Shown: piece after piece, positions 1 through 7,180 of the stretch
How the letters are laid out: each line of letters begins with the position of its first letter
How positions within the stretch are numbered: the stretch's first letter is position 1
DNA from: Streptosporangiaceae bacterium
GTDB lineage: Bacteria; Actinomycetota; Actinomycetes; Streptosporangiales; Streptosporangiaceae
DNA length: 9,577 bases
Direction of reading: 5' to 3'
Assembly: GCA_030043395.1 (NCBI GenBank)
Contig: JASHXW010000322.1
Span: 1-9,577, forward strand
Notes under the pieces: model-generated
Databases searched by the model: none
Seen by the model: the letters and a program-made list of their open reading frames with translations, nothing else
Told to the model about the DNA's origin: nothing
Translations under genes and position numbers: made by a program

Positions 1-707
1 GGCAGGCTGAGCCGTGCCGTGGCGTCGAGCAGGACGTCCAGGCACTTCTCCCCGCTCAGCCGCCCGACTGACAAGATGACCGGCGAGGTGCCGCTCAGCC
101 CGTACCGCTCGCGCAGCGAGTTGTCGGCGGCTGGCGAGTACACCGTGGTGTCCACGCCATTGGAGACGACGTCGCCGGGCACGCGCAGCCCGTGCTCCCG
201 CAGCAGGCCGAGCGCGGCCTTGCTCGGGGCAGTGACGTAGTCGCACTTGTTGGCGAACCCGGCGATCCAGGAGTAGAAGGACTTGTCCAAGACCGCGGGC
301 GGCTGCCCGGCCGACATGGTGACATTGGCTGGCAGGTAATGGTTCGTGTAAATAACCGGGATTCCGGAGCGCTCGGCTTGCCTTCTCGCCAGGACGCCGA
401 GAACAAGCGGCGAATGCACATGTATCACGTCGGGCTCGGCAGCCGACATGATCTCCCGCACTCCGCGAACCGGTAGCCGCGCTACTCGCATGTCCTGGTA
501 CCACGGCCAGGGCACCGACCCCGGATAGCTCACCCGCGCCTGCCCGGCCATGCCCGACGCCGGGCGCAGGTGGGCACTCGGCGCGAGCAGCGTCACCGCG
601 TGGCCGCGCTTAGCGAGGCCCACCGCCAGGCCATGGGTGACTGCGGCAACGCCCCCCACCATCGGGAAGTACTGATCGGTGACGATCAGGATCCGCAGCT
701 GGCTCAC
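1..707 (-). CDS. GT4-type glycosyltransferase, 3' end outside window
   Basis: Read on the minus strand from GTG at 707 and open to the window edge, giving about 235 residues. The N-terminus (LRILIVTDQYFPMVGGVA, then THGLAVGLAKRGHAVTLLAP) is the classic first beta strand plus glycine-rich acceptor loop of GT-B fold, GT4 glycosyltransferases. DVIHVHSP near residue 100, SNGVDTTVYSP, and SVGRLSGEK at the start of the second Rossmann domain follow in the expected order. The C-terminal donor-binding half with its E-x7-E motif lies outside. The start could be TTG at 716 instead. A purine-rich GGAGCAGGGAG lies just upstream; its GGGAG is 10 nt from GTG but only 1 nt from TTG, so GTG is preferred. The likely role is transfer of an activated sugar to a lipid or polysaccharide acceptor at the inner membrane face. 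The substrate cannot be read. The gene diverges from the glycosyltransferase at 740. Confidence 0.88.
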   Translation of the reverse strand, partial: MSQLRILIVTDQYFPMVGGVAAVTHGLAVGLAKRGHAVTLLAPSAHLRPASGMAGQARVSYPGSVPWPWYQDMRVARLPVRGVREIMSAAEPDVIHVHSPLVLGVLARRQAERSGIPVIYTNHYLPANVTMSAGQPPAVLDKSFYSWIAGFANKCDYVTAPSKAALGLLREHGLRVPGDVVSNGVDTTVYSPAADNSLRERYGLSGTSPVILSVGRLSGEKCLDVLLDATARLSL

Positions 708-739
708 TATGCGCAAGCTCCCTGCTCCAGGATGGTCCC

Positions 740-1879
740 ATGAACCGCGGCCCTCGCTCGATTGTCATCGACGCGCGGGTCAACGGGATGCCGGGCGCGC
801 ACGGACTCGCCAGATCTGTCATCCGGCTGGCCGAGCACCTGGGCCGCGTCGACGACAGGCTGACTGTCCGGATTCTCGTTAACAAATTCCGCGACCAGCT
901 GTTCTCGCTGAGCCAACTCGCCGACCAGGCCGAACTGGTCGATACCCCCATCACGCTTGGGGCAGTGCACCGGTTCGGTGAGCTGGCGCGGCTCATTGCC
1001 GATCTCGACGCCGCCGTGCTGTACAGCCCGTACCCGCTGTTCCGGCCAGTGCGATGCCCCTGCCCGGTCGTCATCACCGTGCACGACTGCACGATCGAAC
1101 GCAGTGCCGGGTTCGCAGGCGGCCTGCTGAGGCATGTCGCGATGCGGGCTGCCACGTGGGCCGCGCTGCACCATGCAAGCGTCGTGACCACTCCCACGCT
1201 GGCGAGCCTGGCGGATGTCAGGAAGTACTACCCCGGGGTACCCGGCGTGCAGGTCATGCCGAACGGAGTCGATACCGAGCCGTTCGAGGACGTCAGCATG
1301 CGCGAAGTAGCCATTGCGCGCAATCGCCACGACCTTCCCCAGAGGTTCATCCTCGCGATCGGCGCGCACAGGCCGCACAAGAACTTCGAGGTCCTGGTCC
1401 GGGCAATGCCGCAGGTACCCGCGGATTACTCGCTCGTGATCGTCGGCTGCTTCGATCCTCGTTTCCCGCAGCGAATTCCGCAGCTGATCGGGGATCTCGG
1501 CCTCGAGCACCGGGTCCGGCTGCTTTCCTGCGTGGACGACGACCTGCTGCCCGCGGTGTTCAGCGCGGCTTCGGTCCTGGCGCTGCCGTCGCTGGCCGAG
1601 GGGTACGGCCTTCCTGCGCTGGAAGCCATGGCGGCCGGAGTCCCGGTCGTGGCCAGCCAGATTGCGGTATTCGAGGAAGTCTGCTCCAGCGCGGCGATGC
1701 TGGTACCCGCTCATGACGCCGGGGCCTGGGCGTCGGCGCTGACCACTGTGCTCGACGACGGATTCGTCCGCGCCGACCTCGTCGCCGCGGGCCGCAAGAT
1801 CGCGGCAGCGGCCACGTGGGAACTTGGCGGTACGGCGCTGGCGGAAGTGCTGACAAGGGTCGCGCTGGGTGACTGGTAG
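740..1879 (+). CDS. GT4-type glycosyltransferase (mannosyltransferase-like)
   Basis: A complete 379-residue GT-B glycosyltransferase, normal length for the GT4 family. The N-terminal half opens with SIVIDARVNGMPGAHGLARSV, the IDAR...HG(I/L)AR pattern of many polysaccharide mannosyl- and rhamnosyltransferases. The C-terminal donor domain begins near residue 205 with AIGAHRPHKNFEVLVRAM, including the PHKN loop, and carries E287-GYGLPAL-E295, the E-x7-E motif that contacts the nucleotide sugar, followed by AMAAGVPVVAS. There are no membrane segments or signal peptide, so it is probably a cytosolic, membrane-peripheral enzyme. ATG is supported by AGGA at 729-732, seven bases upstream. It is divergent from the other GT4 gene with a 32-bp gap, suggesting a shared surface-glycan locus reaching left of the window. 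A hairpin at 1883 follows the stop directly. The sugar and acceptor are unknown. Confidence 0.92.
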   Translation: MNRGPRSIVIDARVNGMPGAHGLARSVIRLAEHLGRVDDRLTVRILVNKFRDQLFSLSQLADQAELVDTPITLGAVHRFGELARLIADLDAAVLYSPYPLFRPVRCPCPVVITVHDCTIERSAGFAGGLLRHVAMRAATWAALHHASVVTTPTLASLADVRKYYPGVPGVQVMPNGVDTEPFEDVSMREVAIARNRHDLPQRFILAIGAHRPHKNFEVLVRAMPQVPADYSLVIVGCFDPRFPQRIPQLIGDLGLEHRVRLLSCVDDDLLPAVFSAASVLALPSLAEGYGLPALEAMAAGVPVVASQIAVFEEVCSSAAMLVPAHDAGAWASALTTVLDDGFVRADLVAAGRKIAAAATWELGGTALAEVLTRVALGDW

Positions 1880-1882
1880 CGG

Positions 1883-1908
1883 ACGGCGATGAGGCGAGAC
1901 ATCGTCGT
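1883..1908 (+). terminator. Probable intrinsic terminator after the GT4 gene
   Basis: ACGGCGATG (1883-1891) pairs with CATCGTCGT (1900-1908). The stem is 9 bp with one G-U pair around an 8-nt loop, starts three bases after the TAG stop, and is followed by a pyrimidine-rich TCCTTCCC. There is no long U-tract, which is common in high-GC actinobacteria. Confidence 0.55.
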
Positions 1909-2097
1909 TCCTTCCCGGTGGCGGGTGCGCGTCAGGAACTAAGCGAAGACCCATATGGTGCGCTCAGTACTATGCTCCCCTAATTGTCGCGCCTAAACCT
2001 CCTGAATCGCCAGAGGCTAGGGCGATCTGTGCGTCTCTTGTGAAGATCACATTTCGCTCATCGGCAGCGGCGCCGTCGCCTGCGGCATCATGGGCTG
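1909..2097. other. Intergenic region upstream of the carbonic anhydrase gene
   Basis: No gene is visible here. A weak hairpin, ATCGCC (2006-2011) with GGCGAT (2021-2026), and a 13-bp palindrome at 2039-2051 are the only clear structures. TACTAT at 1968-1973 resembles a -10 box, but no convincing -35 box lies at the right distance, so the promoter of the 2098 gene is not located. Confidence 0.5.
2039..2051. promoter_or_regulatory. Palindrome TGTGA-AGA-TCACA, possible operator
   Basis: A perfect 5-bp inverted repeat around a 3-nt centre, 46 bases before the carbonic anhydrase start codon. The half-sites resemble those of CRP/GlxR-type regulators, but those sites have a 6-nt centre. This is therefore only a candidate operator for an unknown dimeric regulator. 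Confidence 0.25.
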
Positions 2098-2634
2098 ATG
2101 CCACTGTTCTCTTTCGAGGGCAAGGTCCCGTCGGTGAGCCTCGCCGCCTGGATCGCGCCCACAGCGACGCTGATCGGCGACGTGCGCGTCGAAGAGGACG
2201 CGTCGATCTGGTACGGCGCGGTCCTGCGGGCAGACTTCGGGCCGATCATCGTCCGGCGCGGCGCGAACGTCCAGGACGGCTCGGTGCTGCATGGCGGTGC
2301 TGACCCGGTCACCGAGGTGGGCGAGGGAGCGACGATCGGCCACCTGTGCGTGGTACACGGCGCGGTGATCGGAACCGAGGCGCTGGTGGGCAACGGCGCC
2401 ACGGTGCTCGACGGAGCCGTGATCGGATCGCGCGCACTCGTTGCCGCCGGCGCCACGGTGCCGCCTGGCATGAGGATCGGCTCGGGGATGCTCGCGGTGG
2501 GGATCCCGGCCAAGGTCGTGGGCGAGATCTCCGGCCAGGCCAAGGAGTGGGTCGACACGAACCCCGAGGTCTACCGCGACCTGGCCAGGCGGCACGCTGC
2601 CAGCGTGCGGCAGGTCAGCCCGAGGGATAAATGA
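2098..2634 (+). CDS. Gamma-class carbonic anhydrase-like protein (left-handed beta-helix)
   Basis: A 178-residue hexapeptide-repeat protein of the gamma carbonic anhydrase/YrdA/PaaY family, usual length about 170-200. Short repeats such as PTATLIGDVRVEEDASIW and GATVLDGAVIGSRALVAAGA form the left-handed helix. The three zinc ligands of the family are all present: H65 (SVLHG), H82 (IGH) and H87 (VVHG). The family arginine/aspartate and Q59-D60 region (VLRADFGPI, ANVQDGS) is also kept. The C-terminal EWVDTNPEVYRDLARRH is the usual capping helix. It may hydrate CO2 in the cytosol, but many homologues with all three ligands have shown little or no activity, so the reaction is inferred. No strong Shine-Dalgarno precedes the ATG, and there is no better in-frame start upstream. 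Its last 20 bases overlap the convergent NHL gene. Confidence 0.93.
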   Translation: MPLFSFEGKVPSVSLAAWIAPTATLIGDVRVEEDASIWYGAVLRADFGPIIVRRGANVQDGSVLHGGADPVTEVGEGATIGHLCVVHGAVIGTEALVGNGATVLDGAVIGSRALVAAGATVPPGMRIGSGMLAVGIPAKVVGEISGQAKEWVDTNPEVYRDLARRHAASVRQVSPRDK

Positions 2635-5151
2635 CCCGGACGCGGTTGGCATCGAGCACCACGATTTCCCCTGCGGGAAGATCGCCACGCCGGTGACGTA
2701 GCTGAACCTCGCCCGCAGTGCCGGGCCGTTGTCACCCAGGCCTCCGGAGCCGGCTCCGGCGATCGTGTAAATGTCCCCGGCCTTCATCGCAACGCCATAG
2801 AAGACTCCGGACTTGACGGCGACGACACGGAGCAGTGGCTGCCTGTTCGGGCCGTACTGGGTGTCGGCGACGACCACGTTGCCCGACTTGCCGACCGCCA
2901 CGCCTGCTGGCGTCAGGTAGGCCGAGGTAGCAGGCCCGCCGTCGCCATTCCCGGCCGGCTTCCCGCCGCCGGCGATGACGTAGACGTGGCCCGCGATCAT
3001 GTGCTCGCCGTAGAACCAGCCCGCTCTGACGGCTACCACGTCGACCGTGTCCTTGCAGCTCACGATCAGGTTGCCGGAGTGGTCGACGGCTACGCCGGTT
3101 CCCCTCAGGCGCGCGACACCGTAGATGTAGCCGGCCTTCATGGGCCTGTCGTAGTAGGTCCCCGACTGCGCGGCGATCACCCTGACCTGGCCCCGGTCGG
3201 CGATCACGATGTTGCCGTGATGGTCGACGGCGATCCCGGCGGGATGATGCAGCTCCGCAGAGCTGGCCGGGCCGCCGTCCCCGGAGGAGCCGGGACGGCC
3301 CGTTCCGGCCAGGGTGTAAATGTGGCCAGCGGTCATCTTCCTGCCATAGAAATCGCCGGTACTCGCGGCGAGGACGCGCACGCGGTTGTTGCCTGTGTCG
3401 GTCAGGACGAGGTTGCCTGCCGCGTCGAATGTGAGGCCGGCTGGATAGCGCAGCATGGCCCTTCTGCCAGGACCTGAGTCGCCGGCGAATCCCGGCTGGC
3501 CGTCCCCGGCGATCGTGTAGATGTCCAGTGCCTTCATGTGCTGGCCGAAGAACATGCCGGAGCGCTCGGGCACCACCCGGATCCGGTTGTTCGTCTCGTC
3601 GGCGAACGCGACCAGGTCGCCAGAAGGGCTGACCGAGACCCCGGTGTCGGTGGCAGCGCCATAGCGCATGGACGTCAATGCGATCAGCGCTCGGGTCGCC
3701 GGGCCTCCGTCACCGAAGAACGTGTGCCCGGTGTCACCGGAGATGGTGTAGATATCCCCGGCCTTCATCTTCATGCCGTAGAAGCTGCCGTCTGACTCCG
3801 CGATCACCCGGATCCTGGCGTTCTCGTATATCGAGTCGTAGCCGGCGCCCTGGCCATCAGTCACGATCACGTTGCCCGCCGAGTCGACTGTCACTCCGTC
3901 CGGTCCGGAGAACTCTGCCTTGGCGGCCGGGCCGCCGTCGCCGGCGAAGCCTTCCTTGCCGTTGCCGGCGAGGACGTAGACGTCGCCGGCTCGCATCTGG
4001 CGGCCATAGAACAGGCCGTTCCTTATCGCTATCACGTAGACCTGGTGGCGCCCTTGTCCCGGATCGGTGACCAGGATGTTGCCCGCACGATCAACGGCGA
4101 CGCCGCTGGGGTAGACGAATGAAGCCTGCGTGGCCGCAATGCCAGGGCCGATGGCCTTCCGCCCGCCGCCGCCGAGCACGTAGATGTAGCCGGCCTTCAT
4201 CTGGCGGCCGTAAAAACGGCCGGCCCGCCCGGCGACGACCTCGATCCGAGCCCGGGCCGCCGCACCTCCCTCGGCGAGCACGATGTTGCCGTCGCGGTCC
4301 GAGCTGACCAGCGGCCACGGCTGCACGCCCGGATACTCGGCCCCGTTGTCGGCGAGCCCGAGCCCGGCCTTGGTCGCCGGGATCCCGCCACGGCCGTAGT
4401 CGTGCCCGCCGCCCGCCACGGTGTAGATGTCCCCGGCCGTCATGGTCAGGCCGTAGAACGTGCCGCTCCTGGCGGCGATAATCCGCAGCACGTCGTTGTC
4501 GCTGTCATCGAAGATCACGTTGCCTGCCTGGTCGACCGTCACGCCGGCCGGGGTCGACAGGCTGGCGTCGACGGCCGGACCGCCATTGCCTGAGTAGCCG
4601 TCCTGGCCGTTGCCGGCGATCGTGTAGACACGGCCGGCGATCATCTGCTGTCCGTAGAAGGTGCCGGAGGTCGCGGCCATGACCTCGACCAAGTCGCTGT
4701 TCTCGTCGGTGAAGACGAGGTTGCCGTTCTGGTCGAAAGCCAGGCCGCAGGAGGCGCCGATCGAGGCTTTCATGGCCGGAACCTGGTGCGGGACACCGCG
4801 GCCCTGCCAGCCGAACGCGTCCCCGACTGGCGTGGTAAGCCTCCCGGTCCGCATGCTGATCCGCCGGATCACGCTGGGCGAGAGCTCGTAGTAGCCGCCG
4901 TACTGCTGGTATCCGTAGCCGGTTGCGTAGATCGCGCCGTCGTGGAAGGCGACCGCGCAGTCACCTGCCGCGATCTTGCTGGCCAGGCCTGGGCCGCCGA
5001 CTCCGCCAGCCAGCGTGGTAATGCGCCAGGTTGCGACCGTCGGCCGGGCGCTGCCCGCGAGGGCGACACCGGTCAGCAAGGAGAAGGGGGCCACTACGGC
5101 CGCGGTCAGGGCGAGCGGCCTCTGCCGTCGCTGGCGCAACCAGCCGAGCAT
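2615..5151 (-). CDS. Secreted NHL-repeat beta-propeller protein, frameshifted in last repeat
   Basis: ATG at 5151, preceded by AGGGAG nine bases upstream, begins a signal peptide: arginine-rich start, hydrophobic stretch near residues 13-31, likely cleavage after A32 or A35. The rest is about 12 units of roughly 50-75 residues built on FYG-x2-M-xAG-xIYTIAG-xG, GDGGPA, P-xGV-x-VD-xxGN and D-xxN-RVRV. These are NHL-type blades; twelve could make two six-bladed propellers. Unit 10 (near 3040-3160) is shortened and lacks the GDGGPA segment. N-terminal WRITTLAG resembles the strand missing after the last unit, suggesting propeller closure. As given, the frame slips at GGGG (plus 2668-2671) and runs on antisense to 2047. 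One extra G restores IVVLDANRVRVIYPSG and a TGA at 2615, giving 845 residues. It is probably an extracytoplasmic binding or scaffold protein; the ligand is unknown. Confidence 0.85.
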
Positions 5152-5213
5152 GCCTACCAGCTCCCTCGCACGCGTTGGACTTTCCCGCGCCGTTCGTCGA
5201 CACCGGACAGGCA

Positions 5214-5244
5214 ACGGGCCCGTGTCAGGTAGACGCGGGCCCGT
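5214..5244 (-). terminator. Strong stem-loop terminator after the Nramp-type gene
   Basis: On the minus strand, 13 positions pair across a 5-nt loop (TACCT) with a single C-A mismatch: ACGGGCCCGCGTC against GACACGGGCCCGT. It begins 23 nt after the transporter's TAA and lies 63 nt before the NHL start codon. It therefore separates the two co-directional genes. The NHL promoter must lie within or just below it, but no clear hexamers are seen in 5152-5213. Confidence 0.75.
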
Positions 5245-5266
5245 GCAAACCGGTTGTCGCCAGCAG

Positions 5267-6907
5267 TTAGTGGCCGATGGCGAGCTCGACAATCTTGATG
5301 ACCACCAGGACCATCGCGACGCCGAGGTAAAGGCGCAGCGCACCCATGCCGACCTTGCGGCCGACTGACATCGCGGGCCGCTGGAGCAGCGCCACCGGTG
5401 GCATCCGCCAGCTCTCCCGGCCGCTGCGGTCCACCGCCGCGGCGCCGGGCGCCGCTGCGCGCAGGTGGCGGACCAGGACGTAGCCGGCCGCGCTAAGGCC
5501 GACTGCGCCGCAGGCGGCCATGATGTCGACGATCTGGCGAGAGCTGACGGTCGGGAAGATCACCGAGGCGGTGAGGATGATGGACAGCGTCACGAGGATG
5601 GCGACGACCGCGCTGGTGAAGAGGTTGGTCTTGCGGCCGTTGACCCACGGGCCGAGGACTTCCCTGTCGTTGCACAGCAACAGCAGGAACACAGAGGCCG
5701 ACGGCAGCAGGACGCCAGCCAGGACCTGAACGCCCTCGGTCAGGAGCCCGAGCGGGGATCCGGGGATCAGCACCACGGTGGCCGCCAGCGCGATGAGCGC
5801 CGCGTACGTGGCGTAGAAGCCCTTCGCGCCCTTGACGCCCCTGTGCAGCGAGTGGTTGATCCCGAAGACGTCGCTGATCGCGTAGGCGGTGGACAGCGAG
5901 ACCGCGAACGCCCCGATGATCGAGGCGTCAAGCAGCGCGATCGCGAAGATCACACCGGTGACCCGGCCGCCGTAGGCCTGCAGGCCGGCAGCCAGGCCGG
6001 CTGCGTCGGAGAAGTGACCGAACGCGTGGGTACCCGCGAACGCCACGGCGGTCGCGCCCATGACCGCGCTGGCGCCGACCACGACGATGACGATGCCGAT
6101 CCACAGGTCAGCCTTCTCGTAGCGGATGAAGCGTGGCGTGATCCTCTTGTCGATGACGTAGGACTGCTGGAAGAACAACTGCCACGGAGCGACTGTCGTG
6201 CCGACGATGCCGATGATCAGCAGCATGACGGTGGACAGCCCGCCGACCCCGCCGGGCAACTGCGGTACTACGAAGTCGTGCGCCATCTGCGAGATGTGCG
6301 GGTGCGCCAGGAAGTACAGCGGGATCAGAAGCAGGCTGCCCGCGCAGAACGCCACCGCGATCCGCTCGAACCGGCGGAAGCTGCCGGTGAACGCGGCCGC
6401 CACGATCACGCCGGCGGCCAGGACGACGGCCACGATCCTCGGGACGCCGAGGAAACCGGCGGCCAAGGTGATCCCGATGAATTCCGTGACGATGGTGAGG
6501 GCGTTGAGTATGAACAAGTCGACGACGCTGAACGCGCCCCAGAACTTGCCGAACCGCTCCAGGATCAGGCGGGCATGTCCGACTCCGGTGACTGCGCCGA
6601 GGCGCAGCACCATTTCCTGGTTCACGTACAGCACGGGAACGAGCAGCAGCAGCGTCCACAGCAGCTTGGTGCCGTAGTCCTGGCCTGCCTGACCGTAGGT
6701 AGCGAACGCGCCCGCATCGTTGTCCCCGACCATCACGATCAGGCCAGGGCCGACGATTGCGAGCAGCGTCTTCAGCGTGGCCGGTATGCCGCGCCGCGGC
6801 GCGGTGTCGTCCAGCCGGATAGTGCCCAGAGCGCCTCGGATGTCACCGACGTGCTCGGAGTCGAGGACCGCGGAGCGGTCGCGCAGGTTCAGCGTGGTGC
6901 TGGTCAT
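5267..6907 (-). CDS. Nramp-superfamily transporter, probable Mg2+ importer (NRMT-like)
   Basis: A 546-residue polytopic membrane protein with about 11-12 hydrophobic segments. It starts at ATG 6907, six bases after GGGAGGG; a GTG at 6949 in frame lacks such a site. TM1 reads GPGLIVMVGDNDAGAFAT, where the Nramp DPGN motif appears as D64-A-G-A67. TM6 reads GTTVAPWQLFFQQS, where the usual MPH is A240-P-W242. The conserved aspartate stays, but the asparagine and the transition-metal-selecting methionine are gone. The family's Nramp-related magnesium transporters also lack that methionine, and a clostridial member lies under an M-box. The M-box in this leader therefore supports Mg2+ uptake rather than Mn2+/Fe2+. 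About 35 cytosolic residues precede TM1, and a basic linker near 470-510 precedes a last TM segment. It appears monocistronic, bounded by its own promoter and terminator. Confidence 0.88.
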   Translation of the reverse strand: MTSTTLNLRDRSAVLDSEHVGDIRGALGTIRLDDTAPRRGIPATLKTLLAIVGPGLIVMVGDNDAGAFATYGQAGQDYGTKLLWTLLLLVPVLYVNQEMVLRLGAVTGVGHARLILERFGKFWGAFSVVDLFILNALTIVTEFIGITLAAGFLGVPRIVAVVLAAGVIVAAAFTGSFRRFERIAVAFCAGSLLLIPLYFLAHPHISQMAHDFVVPQLPGGVGGLSTVMLLIIGIVGTTVAPWQLFFQQSYVIDKRITPRFIRYEKADLWIGIVIVVVGASAVMGATAVAFAGTHAFGHFSDAAGLAAGLQAYGGRVTGVIFAIALLDASIIGAFAVSLSTAYAISDVFGINHSLHRGVKGAKGFYATYAALIALAATVVLIPGSPLGLLTEGVQVLAGVLLPSASVFLLLLCNDREVLGPWVNGRKTNLFTSAVVAILVTLSIILTASVIFPTVSSRQIVDIMAACGAVGLSAAGYVLVRHLRAAAPGAAAVDRSGRESWRMPPVALLQRPAMSVGRKVGMGALRLYLGVAMVLVVIKIVELAIGH

Positions 6908-6914
6908 GATGATC

Positions 6915-6946
6915 CCTCCCTTCCCCTGACGGGGCGTCTCGGGAGG
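6915..6946 (-). promoter_or_regulatory. Shine-Dalgarno-sequestering hairpin of the transporter mRNA
   Basis: In the minus-strand mRNA, CCTCCC (6946-6941) is fully complementary to GGGAGG (6920-6915), the transporter's Shine-Dalgarno sequence six bases before ATG. Inside this helix CCCC (6934-6931) pairs with GGGG (6926-6923) around a 4-nt loop. When formed, the hairpin would block initiation, making it a plausible translational expression platform for the upstream Mg2+ sensor. Confidence 0.6.
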
Positions 6947-6957
6947 CACGCAGCATC

Positions 6958-6994
6958 CATCCGCCCCGCGCTCAGCGCGGAACGTCAGCGGATG
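6958..6994 (-). promoter_or_regulatory. Compound stem-loop between leader ORF and Shine-Dalgarno hairpin
   Basis: CATCCGC pairs with GCGGATG (7 bp), enclosing a perfect CCGCGC-TGA-GCGCGG hairpin (6966-6980). It sits 26 nt past the leader ORF stop and just before the anti-Shine-Dalgarno segment. It could be a terminator or a folding spacer. No U-tract follows, so intrinsic termination is uncertain. Confidence 0.5.
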
Positions 6995-7019
6995 CGGGAA
7001 AGCCGCTCGGAGCGGGTGG

Positions 7020-7091
7020 TTACCGCGTGCCGGAAGAAAGCGAGGACAACGGGATAGGGGCCCTATCGTGGCCCGGTCTACTGCTATCCAT
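7020..7091 (-). CDS. 23-residue leader peptide ORF in the transporter leader
   Basis: ATG at 7091 follows a near-ideal Shine-Dalgarno GGAGGAGG (7105-7098) with a 6-nt spacer, the strongest ribosome-binding site in the window. The ORF runs 23 codons to TAA at 7020. The peptide starts MDSSRPGHDRAPIPL and ends SSGTR; prolines fall at 6, 12 and 14. It uses AGA, AGG, CCT, CTT and TAA, unlike the GC-ending codons of neighbouring genes, so it looks like a regulatory ORF rather than an ordinary small protein. Codons 9-13 form a hairpin (GATAGG with CCTATC, 7053-7067), and codons 21-23 contain a segment complementary to two places in the leader. It lies between the M-box and the transporter start. By position and proline content it recalls the mgtL leader peptide of enterobacterial mgtA, with no claim of homology. 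Translation is inferred from the ribosome-binding site only. Confidence 0.6.
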   Translation of the reverse strand: MDSSRPGHDRAPIPLSSLSSGTR

Positions 7092-7110
7092 TTCTCGCCT
7101 CCTCCGGTCG

Positions 7111-7128
7111 TGACACACGCGGGTGTCA
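7111..7128 (-). promoter_or_regulatory. Hairpin upstream of the leader ORF ribosome-binding site
   Basis: TGACAC and GTGTCA form a perfect 6-bp stem with a 6-nt loop in the minus-strand RNA, five bases before GGAGGAGG. A second leader hairpin, GCCGC/GCGGC (7153-7169), follows the M-box closely and may be extended by GAAGG/CCTTC (7146-7150, 7177-7181), which touches the 3' end of the aptamer. These are candidate switching elements between the sensor and the leader ORF. Confidence 0.4.
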
Positions 7129-7180
7129 GCTAAGGCACGCACGGGGAAGGTTGCCGCAGCACAAGCGGCGCGCACCCCTT

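Noticed and set aside
707..1954. Long minus-strand open frame opposite the GT4 gene
   Set aside because: It mirrors the codons of a clearly motif-bearing glycosyltransferase and shows no domain of its own; high-GC genes commonly leave such open antisense frames.
2047..2614. C-terminal extension of the NHL reading frame to 2047
   Set aside because: It has no NHL pattern, is wholly antisense to a well-supported carbonic anhydrase gene, and disappears when one G is restored.
6908..6949. Upstream GTG start of the transporter at 6949
   Set aside because: It would place the Shine-Dalgarno and the sequestering hairpin inside the coding region; ATG 6907 has GGGAGGG at ideal spacing.
5465..7057. 530-codon plus-strand open frame opposite the transporter
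   Set aside because: Its composition is extreme in Asp, Arg, Gln and Gly with no domain pattern, and it crosses the transporter start and leader. It is an antisense shadow.
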